Shown one piece after another: positions 28,581 to 36,868 of a stretch of DNA of 56,515 bases (the first letter of the stretch is position 1; the number at the start of each line of letters is the position of its first letter). A program made the position numbers and the translations under genes. The notes under the pieces are model-generated. The model was given only the letters and a program-made list of their open reading frames with translations. It did not search any database and had not been told where the DNA came from. The stretch spans positions 1 to 56,515 of the forward strand of contig CAMLFX010000007.1 of the NCBI GenBank assembly GCA_946479435.1, read 5' to 3'. This DNA comes from an uncultured Sphingobacteriales bacterium. Its GTDB lineage: Bacteria; Bacteroidota; Bacteroidia; Chitinophagales; Chitinophagaceae.

Positions 28581-28601
28581 AAAAAAGAGCACACGTAGCT
28601 C
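28581..28601 (-). terminator. Second hairpin after scpA
   Basis: GAGC (28587-28590) pairs with GCTC (28598-28601) around a 7-base loop. On the minus strand a run of six or more T follows (A run at 28581-28586). It lies in tandem with the hairpin at 28604-28646 and could act as a backup terminator. Confidence 0.5.
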
Positions 28602-28603
28602 CT

Positions 28604-28646
28604 AAAATCAAAAATCCCCAAAGCTTCTGTCCGACAGTGTTTGGGG
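28604..28646 (-). terminator. Intrinsic terminator after scpA
   Basis: CCCCAAA (28616-28622) pairs with TTTGGGG (28640-28646), with a weaker inner CTG/CAG pairing. On the minus strand the stem is followed by ATTTTTGATTTT. It is about 57 bases past the scpA stop. Confidence 0.75.
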
Positions 28647-28702
28647 AAATTCTCATGCAATTGCTTGCAGTAATAATATATCAATTTCTATGCCATTTGA
28701 CC

Positions 28703-29506
28703 TTAATTTGCTTCATCATCTCCGTTATTAACATTTTCTTCATTATATTCTATTATATCCTCGTCCTTCTTGTCATTCCATTCCACAATAAAGTTGTTAC
28801 GGCCTGTTCCTATTAATATAGTAAAATACTTTTGCTGTACTAACTCAAGCATAGCAAGAAAAGTAAATATGGCATGTATTCTGTCTTCACAAATCATAAA
28901 CATGCTTTCAAAAGCTACACGGGTTTGGTTTTGCATGTAATCCAATAAAAATGTACGCTGGCTTTCCATGCTGTAGTTATATTTCACTACTACGTGTTGT
29001 GGCTTATTCGTTCTTTCCTGGTACTTCTTCATCACCTTCTCGAACGATTGCATCAACTTATACATAGTGATGGTCTGTATCTCTGTACCTTCAGAATATT
29101 CCTCACTTAGTGCATCCAGTTCTTTCTTTATGTTACCTCTTTTCTGCTGCAGCAGACGTTCTGCTTCCATAATCGACATCTGTTCCGATGCTTCTTTGAA
29201 GCGCTTGTACTCAAGTATTTTATCAACTAATTCCTGCCGGGGGTCTATTTCATTACCTTGCGCATCTACCTCTCGTCTTGGCAACAGCATTTTTGCTTTA
29301 ATGCGCATCAGTGTCGATATGAATAGAATAAACTCACTGGCAAGTTCAATATTCAGCGACTCTAACTCGTGTATGTAGGTAAGAAAATCTTTTGTAAGGT
29401 TATTTATTGGTATGTTATAAATATCCAGCTCATCGCGTTCTATAAAGAACAACAAAAGGTCGAAAGGGCCTTCAAACTGTGGTAATTTAATTTGATATGT
29501 TGACAT
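28703..29506 (-). CDS. scpA: Segregation and condensation protein A
   Basis: The 267-residue kleisin opens with YQIKLPQFEGPFDLLLFFIERDELDIYNIPINNLTKDFL, the ScpA N-terminal signature that binds the SMC neck. A charged central region (about 95-165) is followed by the winged-helix end (FTFLAMLELVQQKYFTILI, about 216-234) that contacts the SMC head, then an acidic tail. With ScpB and SMC it organises chromosomes. Neither partner gene is in the window. The gene is followed by two tandem hairpins and appears monocistronic. Confidence 0.95.
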   Translation of the reverse strand: MSTYQIKLPQFEGPFDLLLFFIERDELDIYNIPINNLTKDFLTYIHELESLNIELASEFILFISTLMRIKAKMLLPRREVDAQGNEIDPRQELVDKILEYKRFKEASEQMSIMEAERLLQQKRGNIKKELDALSEEYSEGTEIQTITMYKLMQSFEKVMKKYQERTNKPQHVVVKYNYSMESQRTFLLDYMQNQTRVAFESMFMICEDRIHAIFTFLAMLELVQQKYFTILIGTGRNNFIVEWNDKKDEDIIEYNEENVNNGDDEAN

Positions 29507-29549
29507 TTATAATATCGAAATGTATCCTAGCCTGCTAAGGCAGATGCTC

Positions 29550-29574
29550 CAAAAATAAACTTTTACCTTGTAAA
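29550..29574 (-). promoter_or_regulatory. Candidate promoter of scpA
   Basis: On the minus strand TATTTTTG (plus-strand CAAAAATA at 29550-29557) fits TAnnTTTG, with T-rich sequence about 18 bases upstream. A start near 29543 gives about 37 bases of leader. Confidence 0.42.
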
Positions 29575-29579
29575 ACTTT

Positions 29580-30608
29580 TTAAAACTTATACTGTACACC
29601 AAGGGTAAGGGTCTGCTTTAATTGTATCCAGCCAAGCCCTTCTCCAGGTTCATTTTTTGCAGTTTCTATCCCACTTTCATCTACATATACTTTTTCGTAG
29701 GGTATATCGTTATCATAGATGACTGTAGCTGACAATGCAAGATTGAAATATTTTGAAATGCTGAAGCTAAAGAGGTTGTCCCAAAGCACATCAATATTCC
29801 CGGGGTTATCTTTTTTTACAACTATACCCAGGCTATCTGTTCTGTCTTTTGCTAAATAGTTGCTATAAAGATCAATGCGTGTTTTATAAAGAAGCTTTTT
29901 ACCAATATTTACCTGGTAGCGGCCCGAGAAATAGGCGCCAATTTCAAACCTTGACCGTTCACCGTATGGCACACCATAAGCTCCTTCCGGATTTCGTAAA
30001 GTATAATATCTGTCAACGAATGTAAACCTTGCTGCAGCCGGGGATAAAAATAACTGAAGATTTGAACCTTTGCGATATTCAACACCCGCAGCCAATATTA
30101 AATAGGCCGGTGAAAAAAACTTAGATGTACTAAACGAATCCCAGTTAGGTGCATTATAATCATACCCTTTTGTAAACTGAGATTTAAAATTCAAAAGCCC
30201 TGTCAGGTAAAAATTCTTCCCTGTGTCCAGGCGGTATCCGTATTTCGATGAAAAATCGATCCGGTCATCTGTTTTACGGGGCACGAAACTGTTTGAATAC
30301 GCATAGAACAGGCTATAATTCATATCCAGGTTATTACTCCATATATGCCTGTGATACAAACGGGCTAAACTACCACTGAAAAATCCATTCGTGGTAAGAG
30401 AAGCAAGTTCGCCTCCGGCAGCCCAATTATGCAGAAACCCTTCATTGAAGCCAAGATTGGCAATACCGTTATACGTCCAGGCAACAGTATCCTTATTATC
30501 AGTTTGTAATAATTGTTTGAGGCTATCGGTTTTATGAAGCTGTGCATTTGCGGTAACAGCAGGCAAAATGGCGATCAATACAACGAAGCAAAATATTTTA
30601 TATCTCAT
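29580..30608 (-). CDS. DUF3078 outer-membrane-type protein
   Basis: The 342-residue protein has a signal peptide (about 1-22, TANAQ) and matches DUF3078: WTYNGIANLGFNEGFLHNWAAGGELASLTTNGFFSGSLARLYHRHIWSNNLDMNYS. The body alternates aromatic and polar residues and ends TLGVQYKF, a barrel-type C-terminal Phe. Function unknown; a non-specific outer membrane barrel is inferred. It starts 3 bases after the gldB stop, so the two lie in one leftward transcript. DUF3078 next to gldB is worth noting because gldB is a gliding/T9SS gene. Confidence 0.82.
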   Translation of the reverse strand: MRYKIFCFVVLIAILPAVTANAQLHKTDSLKQLLQTDNKDTVAWTYNGIANLGFNEGFLHNWAAGGELASLTTNGFFSGSLARLYHRHIWSNNLDMNYSLFYAYSNSFVPRKTDDRIDFSSKYGYRLDTGKNFYLTGLLNFKSQFTKGYDYNAPNWDSFSTSKFFSPAYLILAAGVEYRKGSNLQLFLSPAAARFTFVDRYYTLRNPEGAYGVPYGERSRFEIGAYFSGRYQVNIGKKLLYKTRIDLYSNYLAKDRTDSLGIVVKKDNPGNIDVLWDNLFSFSISKYFNLALSATVIYDNDIPYEKVYVDESGIETAKNEPGEGLGWIQLKQTLTLGVQYKF

Positions 30609-30611
30609 ATC

Positions 30612-31679
30612 TTAACCTTTAGGTTTGTAATGTGATGCCTGTAAAAACTTTTGTTCTTCCACAGGCATTTGTAATAATTCAGGTAAAGTAGTTTTAGGGT
30701 ATGCCTCCATATACGATTTAACTATTTGCAATCCTAACCAAGTGCCAATATTGCCAGGACTTTGATCCGGCATTCCCGCGCTTGACTGTGATTCAATAAC
30801 ATACCTCAATATTTTTTGCTGATTACGTTCATACAGAAAATTTTCTTTAATAAAGAAATTGTACACCATAGCTTCATTATCGTTACACCATTTTAGTTGC
30901 GCCTCTGTGTATCCTAATCTCAATGCTTCAGGTAGGAAAGGCAGCACTTTTCCAAGGAAATAAGCCTCTTTACCTTTTTGTATCATCATATTCAATAAGG
31001 TACGGTCATCATTAACAAAGGGATATGAATCTCTGTATATTGCTTTGAAAGCTGCAACGGGTATATAATCTTTTTGTAGTTGTACAGAAAGATACTTGGG
31101 TATATCAACTGCCTGGTAATAGGGATAATCTGGACCAAGAAACATATCAAGACAAATACCCAGCGAAGTATCGTATGTAAATGCGGCCCACTTGTTCAAC
31201 CATGTTATCATATAAATGATATGCAGTTCTTTAAAATCGGGGAAGTAGTATTTCATGTACTGAAATCCCTTTATCAGCTTTTCATCTACATCTTTGGTAT
31301 CCGGGTAGTGCTTCGCAACAGTATCAAACAAACCTCTGTAATCTTTATGTGTAAGAAAACTCCTGAGGCCCAAACTAATAGCGGGATTGTCATACGTATA
31401 ATTCCCGTTTATCCCCATACCTATTAATGTATCAAGATAGAAATCGAGAAAGCCCGGATATTTATTTTTTACTCCTTTTATACCGGTAACTATATCGGCA
31501 GTGTCTATATTGGCTATATCCTGGTCAAGCCTTTGTTTATGTAGCTGCACCTTTATACCCGATACGTCCGGTCCATCATCGCTGCCATTACAACTATTTA
31601 AAAAAGCGGCAACGCAACAGCCCAGCAATAGTGCTACCATGTATTTTTTAAGTTTTCTTGCAGATAATTCCGTCAACAT
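30612..31679 (-). CDS. gldB: GldB-like gliding motility lipoprotein
   Basis: The 355-residue protein has a lipoprotein signal with lipobox FLNSC (Cys30), so it is membrane-anchored. The body (LHKQRLDQDIANIDTADIVTGIKGVKNKYPGFLDFYLDTLIGMGIN and later YMITWLNKWAAFTYDTSLGICLDMFLG) resembles GldB of Bacteroidota gliding bacteria, in which GldB is needed for gliding and T9SS function. The nearby nadE also occurs beside gldB in Flavobacterium johnsoniae as I recall it. No gldC or other gld/spr gene is adjacent. A TACTTTTG box on the minus strand lies upstream. ATG 31679 is preferred because the shorter start at 31640 leaves a weaker signal. Confidence 0.8.
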   Translation of the reverse strand: MLTELSARKLKKYMVALLLGCCVAAFLNSCNGSDDGPDVSGIKVQLHKQRLDQDIANIDTADIVTGIKGVKNKYPGFLDFYLDTLIGMGINGNYTYDNPAISLGLRSFLTHKDYRGLFDTVAKHYPDTKDVDEKLIKGFQYMKYYFPDFKELHIIYMITWLNKWAAFTYDTSLGICLDMFLGPDYPYYQAVDIPKYLSVQLQKDYIPVAAFKAIYRDSYPFVNDDRTLLNMMIQKGKEAYFLGKVLPFLPEALRLGYTEAQLKWCNDNEAMVYNFFIKENFLYERNQQKILRYVIESQSSAGMPDQSPGNIGTWLGLQIVKSYMEAYPKTTLPELLQMPVEEQKFLQASHYKPKG

Positions 31680-31706
31680 CAGGAAATGCTTTTATTTTTA
31701 TGTCGA

Positions 31707-31714
31707 CAAAAGTA
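31707..31714 (-). promoter_or_regulatory. Candidate -7 box for gldB
   Basis: On the minus strand TACTTTTG (plus CAAAAGTA) fits TAnnTTTG. It would start transcription near 31700, about 21 bases before the gldB ATG. The -33 region is T-rich but has no TTG. Confidence 0.42.
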
Positions 31715-31735
31715 TAAAAAACATTCTCAGCTACT

Positions 31736-32560
31736 ATGAAAAGGTACTTTCTACCCATCTTACTATCCATAACTGTATTCAGTGGTGCGGTTCATGCTCA
31801 ACAATATGAATATGGGCCTGAAGTACCTATAACAAGAGGTAGCAATACCGAAATAAGAAAAGTACGCTTTGGCGTATTCTTTGCACCAAATGTATCATGG
31901 ATGAAGCCTACAGCGAACAAGAGTGACGACAGGCTCTACTCTGTCAGTAGCGAAGGCAGCAAAATAGGCTACACCTGGGGCCTAATGATGGACTATTATT
32001 TTGCAGAAAACTATGGCATTGCTACTGGGTTTCAGTTAAATAGCACTGGGGGTAAAATATTGGCCGAACAAAATTTGCAGGTCACACAACCTACCGGTGC
32101 AGGTGTGGTACGGTCGGCTTACTTCGATTATCGTACTCAATTTCTTGAAATACCTTTTAATTTAAAATTACGTAGCGATGGTGTTGGCAATAGTGGCGTG
32201 CGGTTCTTTGGACAGATAGGGCTTTCTTTAGGTTTCAACATCAGCAAAAAAGCCAATTACGATGTAACCTTTACCGATACAAGCAGCGCCGGCACTATTG
32301 AACGTACCGTATCAGGCGAAAACGAAAAATTACAAGGTGGCCTGGCAATATCGCCTGTTATGCTAAGCATGAACATAGGCGCGGGTGTAGAGTATCCTAT
32401 AACTGAAAAAATGAGCATATATGGCGGCATTTTCTTTAATAACGGGTTTGTGCCCGATGCTACCAACCCCCGAGAAATAAAAATGGACTATAAAGGCAAG
32501 TTCTCTGATGGTAATACACGCCTCAATAATATGGCATTTAGAATAGGGTTTTTCTTCTAA
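31736..32560 (+). CDS. Outer membrane beta-barrel protein (porin family)
   Basis: The 274-residue protein has a signal peptide (1-21, AVHAQ) and an outer membrane beta-barrel pattern of the OMP_b-brl_2 type: VRFGVFFAPNVSWMKP, IGYTWGLMMDYYFAENYGIATGFQLN and YLEIPFNLKLR-like strands, ending FRIGFFF. PorT/SprT of the T9SS belongs to the same broad class, but I cannot assign it to that function. It is divergent from gldB (56 bases apart) and has its own terminator before nadE. Confidence 0.78.
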   Translation: MKRYFLPILLSITVFSGAVHAQQYEYGPEVPITRGSNTEIRKVRFGVFFAPNVSWMKPTANKSDDRLYSVSSEGSKIGYTWGLMMDYYFAENYGIATGFQLNSTGGKILAEQNLQVTQPTGAGVVRSAYFDYRTQFLEIPFNLKLRSDGVGNSGVRFFGQIGLSLGFNISKKANYDVTFTDTSSAGTIERTVSGENEKLQGGLAISPVMLSMNIGAGVEYPITEKMSIYGGIFFNNGFVPDATNPREIKMDYKGKFSDGNTRLNNMAFRIGFFF

Positions 32561-32583
32561 AACAAGCTTTTCACTTATATTAC

Positions 32584-32618
32584 TGCGCCTGTACATAAAT
32601 TTGTACAGGCGCAATTTT
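32584..32618 (+). terminator. Intrinsic terminator after the barrel gene
   Basis: TGCGCCTGTACA (32584-32595) pairs perfectly with TGTACAGGCGCA (32602-32613) around a 6-base loop, followed by ATTTTT. Confidence 0.9.
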
Positions 32619-32644
32619 TATTAGCATCTACGCAATATAGATTT

Positions 32645-34327
32645 ATGAAAATATTTTTATCGCAGCAGAATTATCATATAGGCAATTTTGAAGCAAACAC
32701 AAATAAGATCATTTCCGCTATCAGGCAAGCAAAAGTTGAGGGGGGAGAACTAATTGTGTTTTCAGAGCTTGCCGTGTGCGGTTACCCTCCAAGAGACTTT
32801 TTGGAGTTTAATGACTTTATTGAGCAATGCTTACACTCTATCGATTTGATACGTCGGGAAGCTGATACGATTGGCGTAATTGTAGGTGCCCCATCGCGAA
32901 ATCCTACAATAGAAGGTAAAGACCTGTTCAATAGCGCATACCTTTTATACAAACAAAAAATACAGGGCATTGCCCATAAAACACTGCTACCTACATACGA
33001 TATATTTGATGAATACAGGTACTTCGAACCTGCATACGAATGGAACATCATGCATTTTAAAGGCAAAAAACTGGCAGTAACCATTTGCGAAGATATCTGG
33101 AATATAGCCGACAACCCACTATACAGGATATGTCCTATGGATGCTTTAGCACAACAGCAGCCGGATATCATGATAAATATTAGCGCATCGCCGTTCGACT
33201 ATATACATGCCGAAAGCCGACTGAATATCGTGAAGGAAAACGTAGCCAAATATAAATTGCCTATGGTATACTGCAACACTGTCGGCTCACAAACTGAAAT
33301 AGTCTTTGATGGCGGATCTTTGGTGATGAATGCTAACCAGGATGTAGTAAAAGAACTACCATACTTTATTGAAGACCTAACTTATGTTGAATTAAATAGC
33401 AACAATACTTTCCAGGACACTATAACAAAACCAGCTTCAGAAGCTCCGTACATCAAAGAATACTCATCAAAACTTAATCCTAAGCACAATATTGAATATA
33501 TACACAAAGCACTACTAACTGGTATCAAAGACTACTTCAATAAGCTTGGCTTTAAGAAAGCTATTGTAGCTTCATCAGGAGGTATTGATAGCGCTTTGGT
33601 TCTGGCATTGGCAGTTGAAGCCTTGGGGACTGAAAATGTGCACGCATTACTAATGCCTTCACAATTCTCTACAGGCCATTCAGTAAGCGATGCAGAACAA
33701 CTATCTAAAAATTTAGGCACTACTTACGATATAATTGCCATTAAAGATATTTTCAATTCTTTTGAACAAGCACTGGAACCGATTTTTAAAGACATGCCAT
33801 TCAACGTCGCTGAAGAAAATTTACAGTCTCGCATACGCGGTACATTGGTAATGGCGCTTTCCAATAAATTTGGCTCTATACTGCTCAATACATCAAACAA
33901 AAGTGAGCTATCCACAGGCTATGGCACCTTATATGGCGATATGGCGGGTGGATTAGGTGTACTTGGTGATCTGTATAAAACGCAGGTGTATGCATTATCG
34001 GAATACATAAACAGGAATGGAGAAAAAATACCGGCTAATATCTTAACCAAAGCACCTTCTGCAGAGTTAAGGCCCGATCAAAAAGACAGTGATAGCCTGC
34101 CCGAATACGATATCCTTGACCCAATCCTCTATCAGTACATAGAAAGAAGACAAGGGCCAAAGGAGATTATAGCCCAAGGGTTTGATAGCGCATTAGTTAA
34201 TCGCGTATTGAAAATGGTAAATACTAATGAATATAAGCGCAATCAGTTTTGCCCTATCATACGTGTATCGCCCAAAGCATTTGGTGTAGGACGCAGAGTA
34301 CCTATTGTCGGCAAATATTTAACGTAG
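32645..34327 (+). CDS. nadE: NAD+ synthase, glutamine-dependent
   Basis: The 560-residue two-domain enzyme converts nicotinic acid adenine dinucleotide to NAD using glutamine. The N-terminal nitrilase-type glutaminase has its triad as Glu41 (FSELAVCGYPPRD), Lys112 (HKTLLPTYD) and Cys148 (TICEDIW). The C-terminal synthase has the ATP pyrophosphatase loop SGGIDS (311-316) and the family motif STGYGTLYGDMAGGL. Both parts look intact and of normal length. It is transcribed alone between two hairpin- or palindrome-bearing gaps. Confidence 0.96.
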   Translation: MKIFLSQQNYHIGNFEANTNKIISAIRQAKVEGGELIVFSELAVCGYPPRDFLEFNDFIEQCLHSIDLIRREADTIGVIVGAPSRNPTIEGKDLFNSAYLLYKQKIQGIAHKTLLPTYDIFDEYRYFEPAYEWNIMHFKGKKLAVTICEDIWNIADNPLYRICPMDALAQQQPDIMINISASPFDYIHAESRLNIVKENVAKYKLPMVYCNTVGSQTEIVFDGGSLVMNANQDVVKELPYFIEDLTYVELNSNNTFQDTITKPASEAPYIKEYSSKLNPKHNIEYIHKALLTGIKDYFNKLGFKKAIVASSGGIDSALVLALAVEALGTENVHALLMPSQFSTGHSVSDAEQLSKNLGTTYDIIAIKDIFNSFEQALEPIFKDMPFNVAEENLQSRIRGTLVMALSNKFGSILLNTSNKSELSTGYGTLYGDMAGGLGVLGDLYKTQVYALSEYINRNGEKIPANILTKAPSAELRPDQKDSDSLPEYDILDPILYQYIERRQGPKEIIAQGFDSALVNRVLKMVNTNEYKRNQFCPIIRVSPKAFGVGRRVPIVGKYLT

Positions 34328-34373
34328 TGTGGCTACCAGACTATCTTCAATAATGTATTGGCTGATGTGCTAC

Positions 34374-34421
34374 TTACACGTGTAAACCTGTTGGAAAAAA
34401 GAGTTGAACAAAAAAAAAAAA
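34374..34421. promoter_or_regulatory. Perfect 12-base palindrome and A12 run before the M43 protease gene
   Basis: TTACACGTGTAA (34374-34385) is a perfect palindrome, the size of a dimeric regulator site. A run of 12 A lies at 34410-34421. Together they occupy the 146-base gap between nadE and the protease ATG. A regulatory role is inference; no regulator gene is adjacent. Confidence 0.35.
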
Positions 34422-34473
34422 TGACACAGCTAATAAAAAGTTGAAACCAAATATCACTTCACAGTAGCTAACC

Positions 34474-35925
34474 ATGATACATTTATCCAAACATATTCTG
34501 GTATTTATTCTCACTATAGTTGTTACCCAACAGCTATATGCGCAAAATGCAGATCTAAATGTTTTTGGTTGCGGAACAAAAACACCAAGTAGTGAAGTAT
34601 CGCGTATCTATTCCAATAGTCAAGCAATTGCGGCTATGAAACGCACCGCAATACAAGATACACTTCCTCTATCCATACATATAGTGGGCGAAGATAACGG
34701 GGATGGCTACATCAGTTTGGATAACCTGCTTAAAATGCTGTGTCGTCTTAATCCTCGTTATGAAGAAACAGGTATTAGCTTTTATATTAAATGGCCGGTT
34801 ACTTATATAAATAATTCAAATTATTATACACATACGGCATCTGTCGGCTCGCAAATGATGCGTGAGAATAATGTACCTGAAGCTGTAAATGTATATTTCG
34901 TAAAAGATCCGGATGGAACTTGTGGGTATTATTTACCGTCCGGCCGTGCAGTAACTATAAAAAATCAGTGCGCAGGTACCAATTCTACAACGCTTACACA
35001 TGAACTTGGCCACTTCCTGGGTTTGCCCCATACCTTCTATGGCTGGGAAGATGGAGACACACCTACGAACCCCGAAAAAGTAACACGCGGCACGGGAGCT
35101 AACTGCACCACAGCAGGAGATGGCTTTTGCGATACAGAAGCCGACTACTTAGCCGAACGGTGGACTTGCCCCTATAAAGGAACCAGAGTAGATGCAAATG
35201 GAGATCGCTATCATCCTGATAGTTCGCTTTATATGTCTTATGCTGCCGACAATTGCATGAAGCGATTCAGCGATATGCAAACTGCATGGATGAAAAATAC
35301 CATAGAAAGTGATTATTCGGGGATGACTTTAAATGTAGCCCCTACTTACAAAGATTTCAAAGCACCTACTGTCTTATATCCCGCTGATAGTATTCATGAG
35401 AATTTAATGTATGCCATCTGGAATAAAGTAGAAGGTGCTGAAACATATTATGTAAGAGTACTGCAAAAAGCAAGCGGCACTATAATGATGGAGCGTATAA
35501 CATCCGATACCATTTTACAACTCAGCTCTACTATGTTACAAAACAATAGTTATAACATACGAATCGCGGCAATGAATGGCATGAACGTATGTCGAAGCAC
35601 TATGTTTTCAAAAGATTTTCCATACACAAATAATCCAACCGATCTTACACTTCAATCTTTTTCAGGCATCCCAGAAGGCATCCGTCTCTTCCCCAACCCG
35701 GCATCCCAAAACTTTAAAATATATCTTGACTTTATGCCGGTTGGCGATTACAAGATCAGTATGCGTAGTATAACGGGCCAATTAGTGCATCAATACAATT
35801 TTACACATACAGGAGTCAGTTCTACTATCAATATCAACACAAATGATGTTGTAAATGGCCTATACTTTATTTATGTAACTGGCGGAGGTAAAACGTTATC
35901 CCGAAAACTCGTTATAACCCATTAA
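34474..35925 (+). CDS. Secreted M43-type zinc metalloprotease with T9SS domain
   Basis: The 483-residue protein has a signal peptide (1-24, LYAQ) and a metzincin motif HELGHFLGLPH (176-186) giving the three zinc-binding His, followed by TFYGWEDGD, CDTEAD and YMSYAADNCMKRFSDMQTAWM with the Met-turn. This is the pappalysin/M43 layout. A fibronectin-III-like segment (about 300-395) follows, and the last 75 or so residues (LFPNPASQNFKIYL to KLVITH) are a T9SS type A sorting domain, so it should be surface-exposed or secreted. The substrate is not known. Confidence 0.9.
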   Translation: MIHLSKHILVFILTIVVTQQLYAQNADLNVFGCGTKTPSSEVSRIYSNSQAIAAMKRTAIQDTLPLSIHIVGEDNGDGYISLDNLLKMLCRLNPRYEETGISFYIKWPVTYINNSNYYTHTASVGSQMMRENNVPEAVNVYFVKDPDGTCGYYLPSGRAVTIKNQCAGTNSTTLTHELGHFLGLPHTFYGWEDGDTPTNPEKVTRGTGANCTTAGDGFCDTEADYLAERWTCPYKGTRVDANGDRYHPDSSLYMSYAADNCMKRFSDMQTAWMKNTIESDYSGMTLNVAPTYKDFKAPTVLYPADSIHENLMYAIWNKVEGAETYYVRVLQKASGTIMMERITSDTILQLSSTMLQNNSYNIRIAAMNGMNVCRSTMFSKDFPYTNNPTDLTLQSFSGIPEGIRLFPNPASQNFKIYLDFMPVGDYKISMRSITGQLVHQYNFTHTGVSSTININTNDVVNGLYFIYVTGGGKTLSRKLVITH

Positions 35926-35989
35926 TGTACAGTACATACCGACTTGGGGTGGCATGAATTTTCTTGTAGTAAGCAACTAAAGCACTACA

Positions 35990-36868
35990 ATGAAAAACTA
36001 TGTATATGTTGCTTCACTTTTCGCAATGGCATTTACTGCTTGCGATACTACTGTGCAACAGCAACAAACAGTACCAGAATGGAAAGAGCAAGAAGTAAAA
36101 CATGTTAAAACGCAATATCAACTTGCATCAGTAAAGCAAATGGGTATTGACAGTTTCAAAACAAAGTATAACGAACAGCAGCGCCAGGTAATATTAGCGC
36201 TCAACAGGGTAGATATAAGCAATGTGCTAAAAGCTGACTCAATAATTATACCTACCGATGCTAGTACCAATTTAATGGAATACTCTATTTTCCCTTACAA
36301 TGTCCGCTCTATAAAAGATATTCATAAAATAATTTTCTTCTCTTATCCTGCACAAGCATGGGGCGCTTATGAAAATGGCCACCTTGTAAAATGGGGACCA
36401 ACAAATATGGGACGGGAAAATGCACAAACACCCACAGGGCTATTTTTCACTAATTGGAAAGCAGAAGAAACCCGCAGTACTGTTGATGATGAGTGGATAC
36501 TGAAATGGAATTTCAACATTGCTAATCAGGGCGGTGTAGGCTGGCACCAATACGAAATGCCGGGATATCCTGCATCACATTCGTGTCTGCGTCTGTTTGA
36601 ACCCGATGCGAAATACCTGTACGATTGGGCTGAACAATGGATACAAAAAGACGAACAAACACTGCTGGCAAAAGGCACACCTGTTATAGTATTTGGGAAT
36701 TACCCGTTTGGCTCACCTAAACCATGGCTGGCATTAGCTCAAAACCCTGAAGCCTTAAATATCTCTGTTGATGAAATTGACAAGCTCGTAACCCCACACA
36801 TTGATAAAATAATGAAAGAGCAACAAAACAGGGATAAAATAGTTGCAGAAAAGGGTGATAAAAAATAA
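35990..36868 (+). CDS. L,D-transpeptidase-family (YkuD) lipoprotein
   Basis: The 292-residue protein has a lipobox ending AFTAC (Cys18). The YkuD domain (about 100-245) includes IKDIHKIIFFSYPAQAWGAYENGHLVKWGPTNMGRENAQTPTGLFF and the active-site region with His186 (GWHQYEMPGYPASHSCLRLF): the usual SHGC is SHSC here (196-199), keeping Cys199 and Arg201. YkuD enzymes form 3-3 peptidoglycan cross-links or attach proteins to the wall. Whether this one does is not certain. Its stop directly abuts the end of the convergent ABC ATPase gene. Confidence 0.85.
   Translation: MKNYVYVASLFAMAFTACDTTVQQQQTVPEWKEQEVKHVKTQYQLASVKQMGIDSFKTKYNEQQRQVILALNRVDISNVLKADSIIIPTDASTNLMEYSIFPYNVRSIKDIHKIIFFSYPAQAWGAYENGHLVKWGPTNMGRENAQTPTGLFFTNWKAEETRSTVDDEWILKWNFNIANQGGVGWHQYEMPGYPASHSCLRLFEPDAKYLYDWAEQWIQKDEQTLLAKGTPVIVFGNYPFGSPKPWLALAQNPEALNISVDEIDKLVTPHIDKIMKEQQNRDKIVAEKGDKK

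Noticed and set aside
34421..34444. Seven-codon frame MTQLIKS after the A12 run
   Set aside because: Too short and without features; it may be chance, so only the palindrome and A run are kept.
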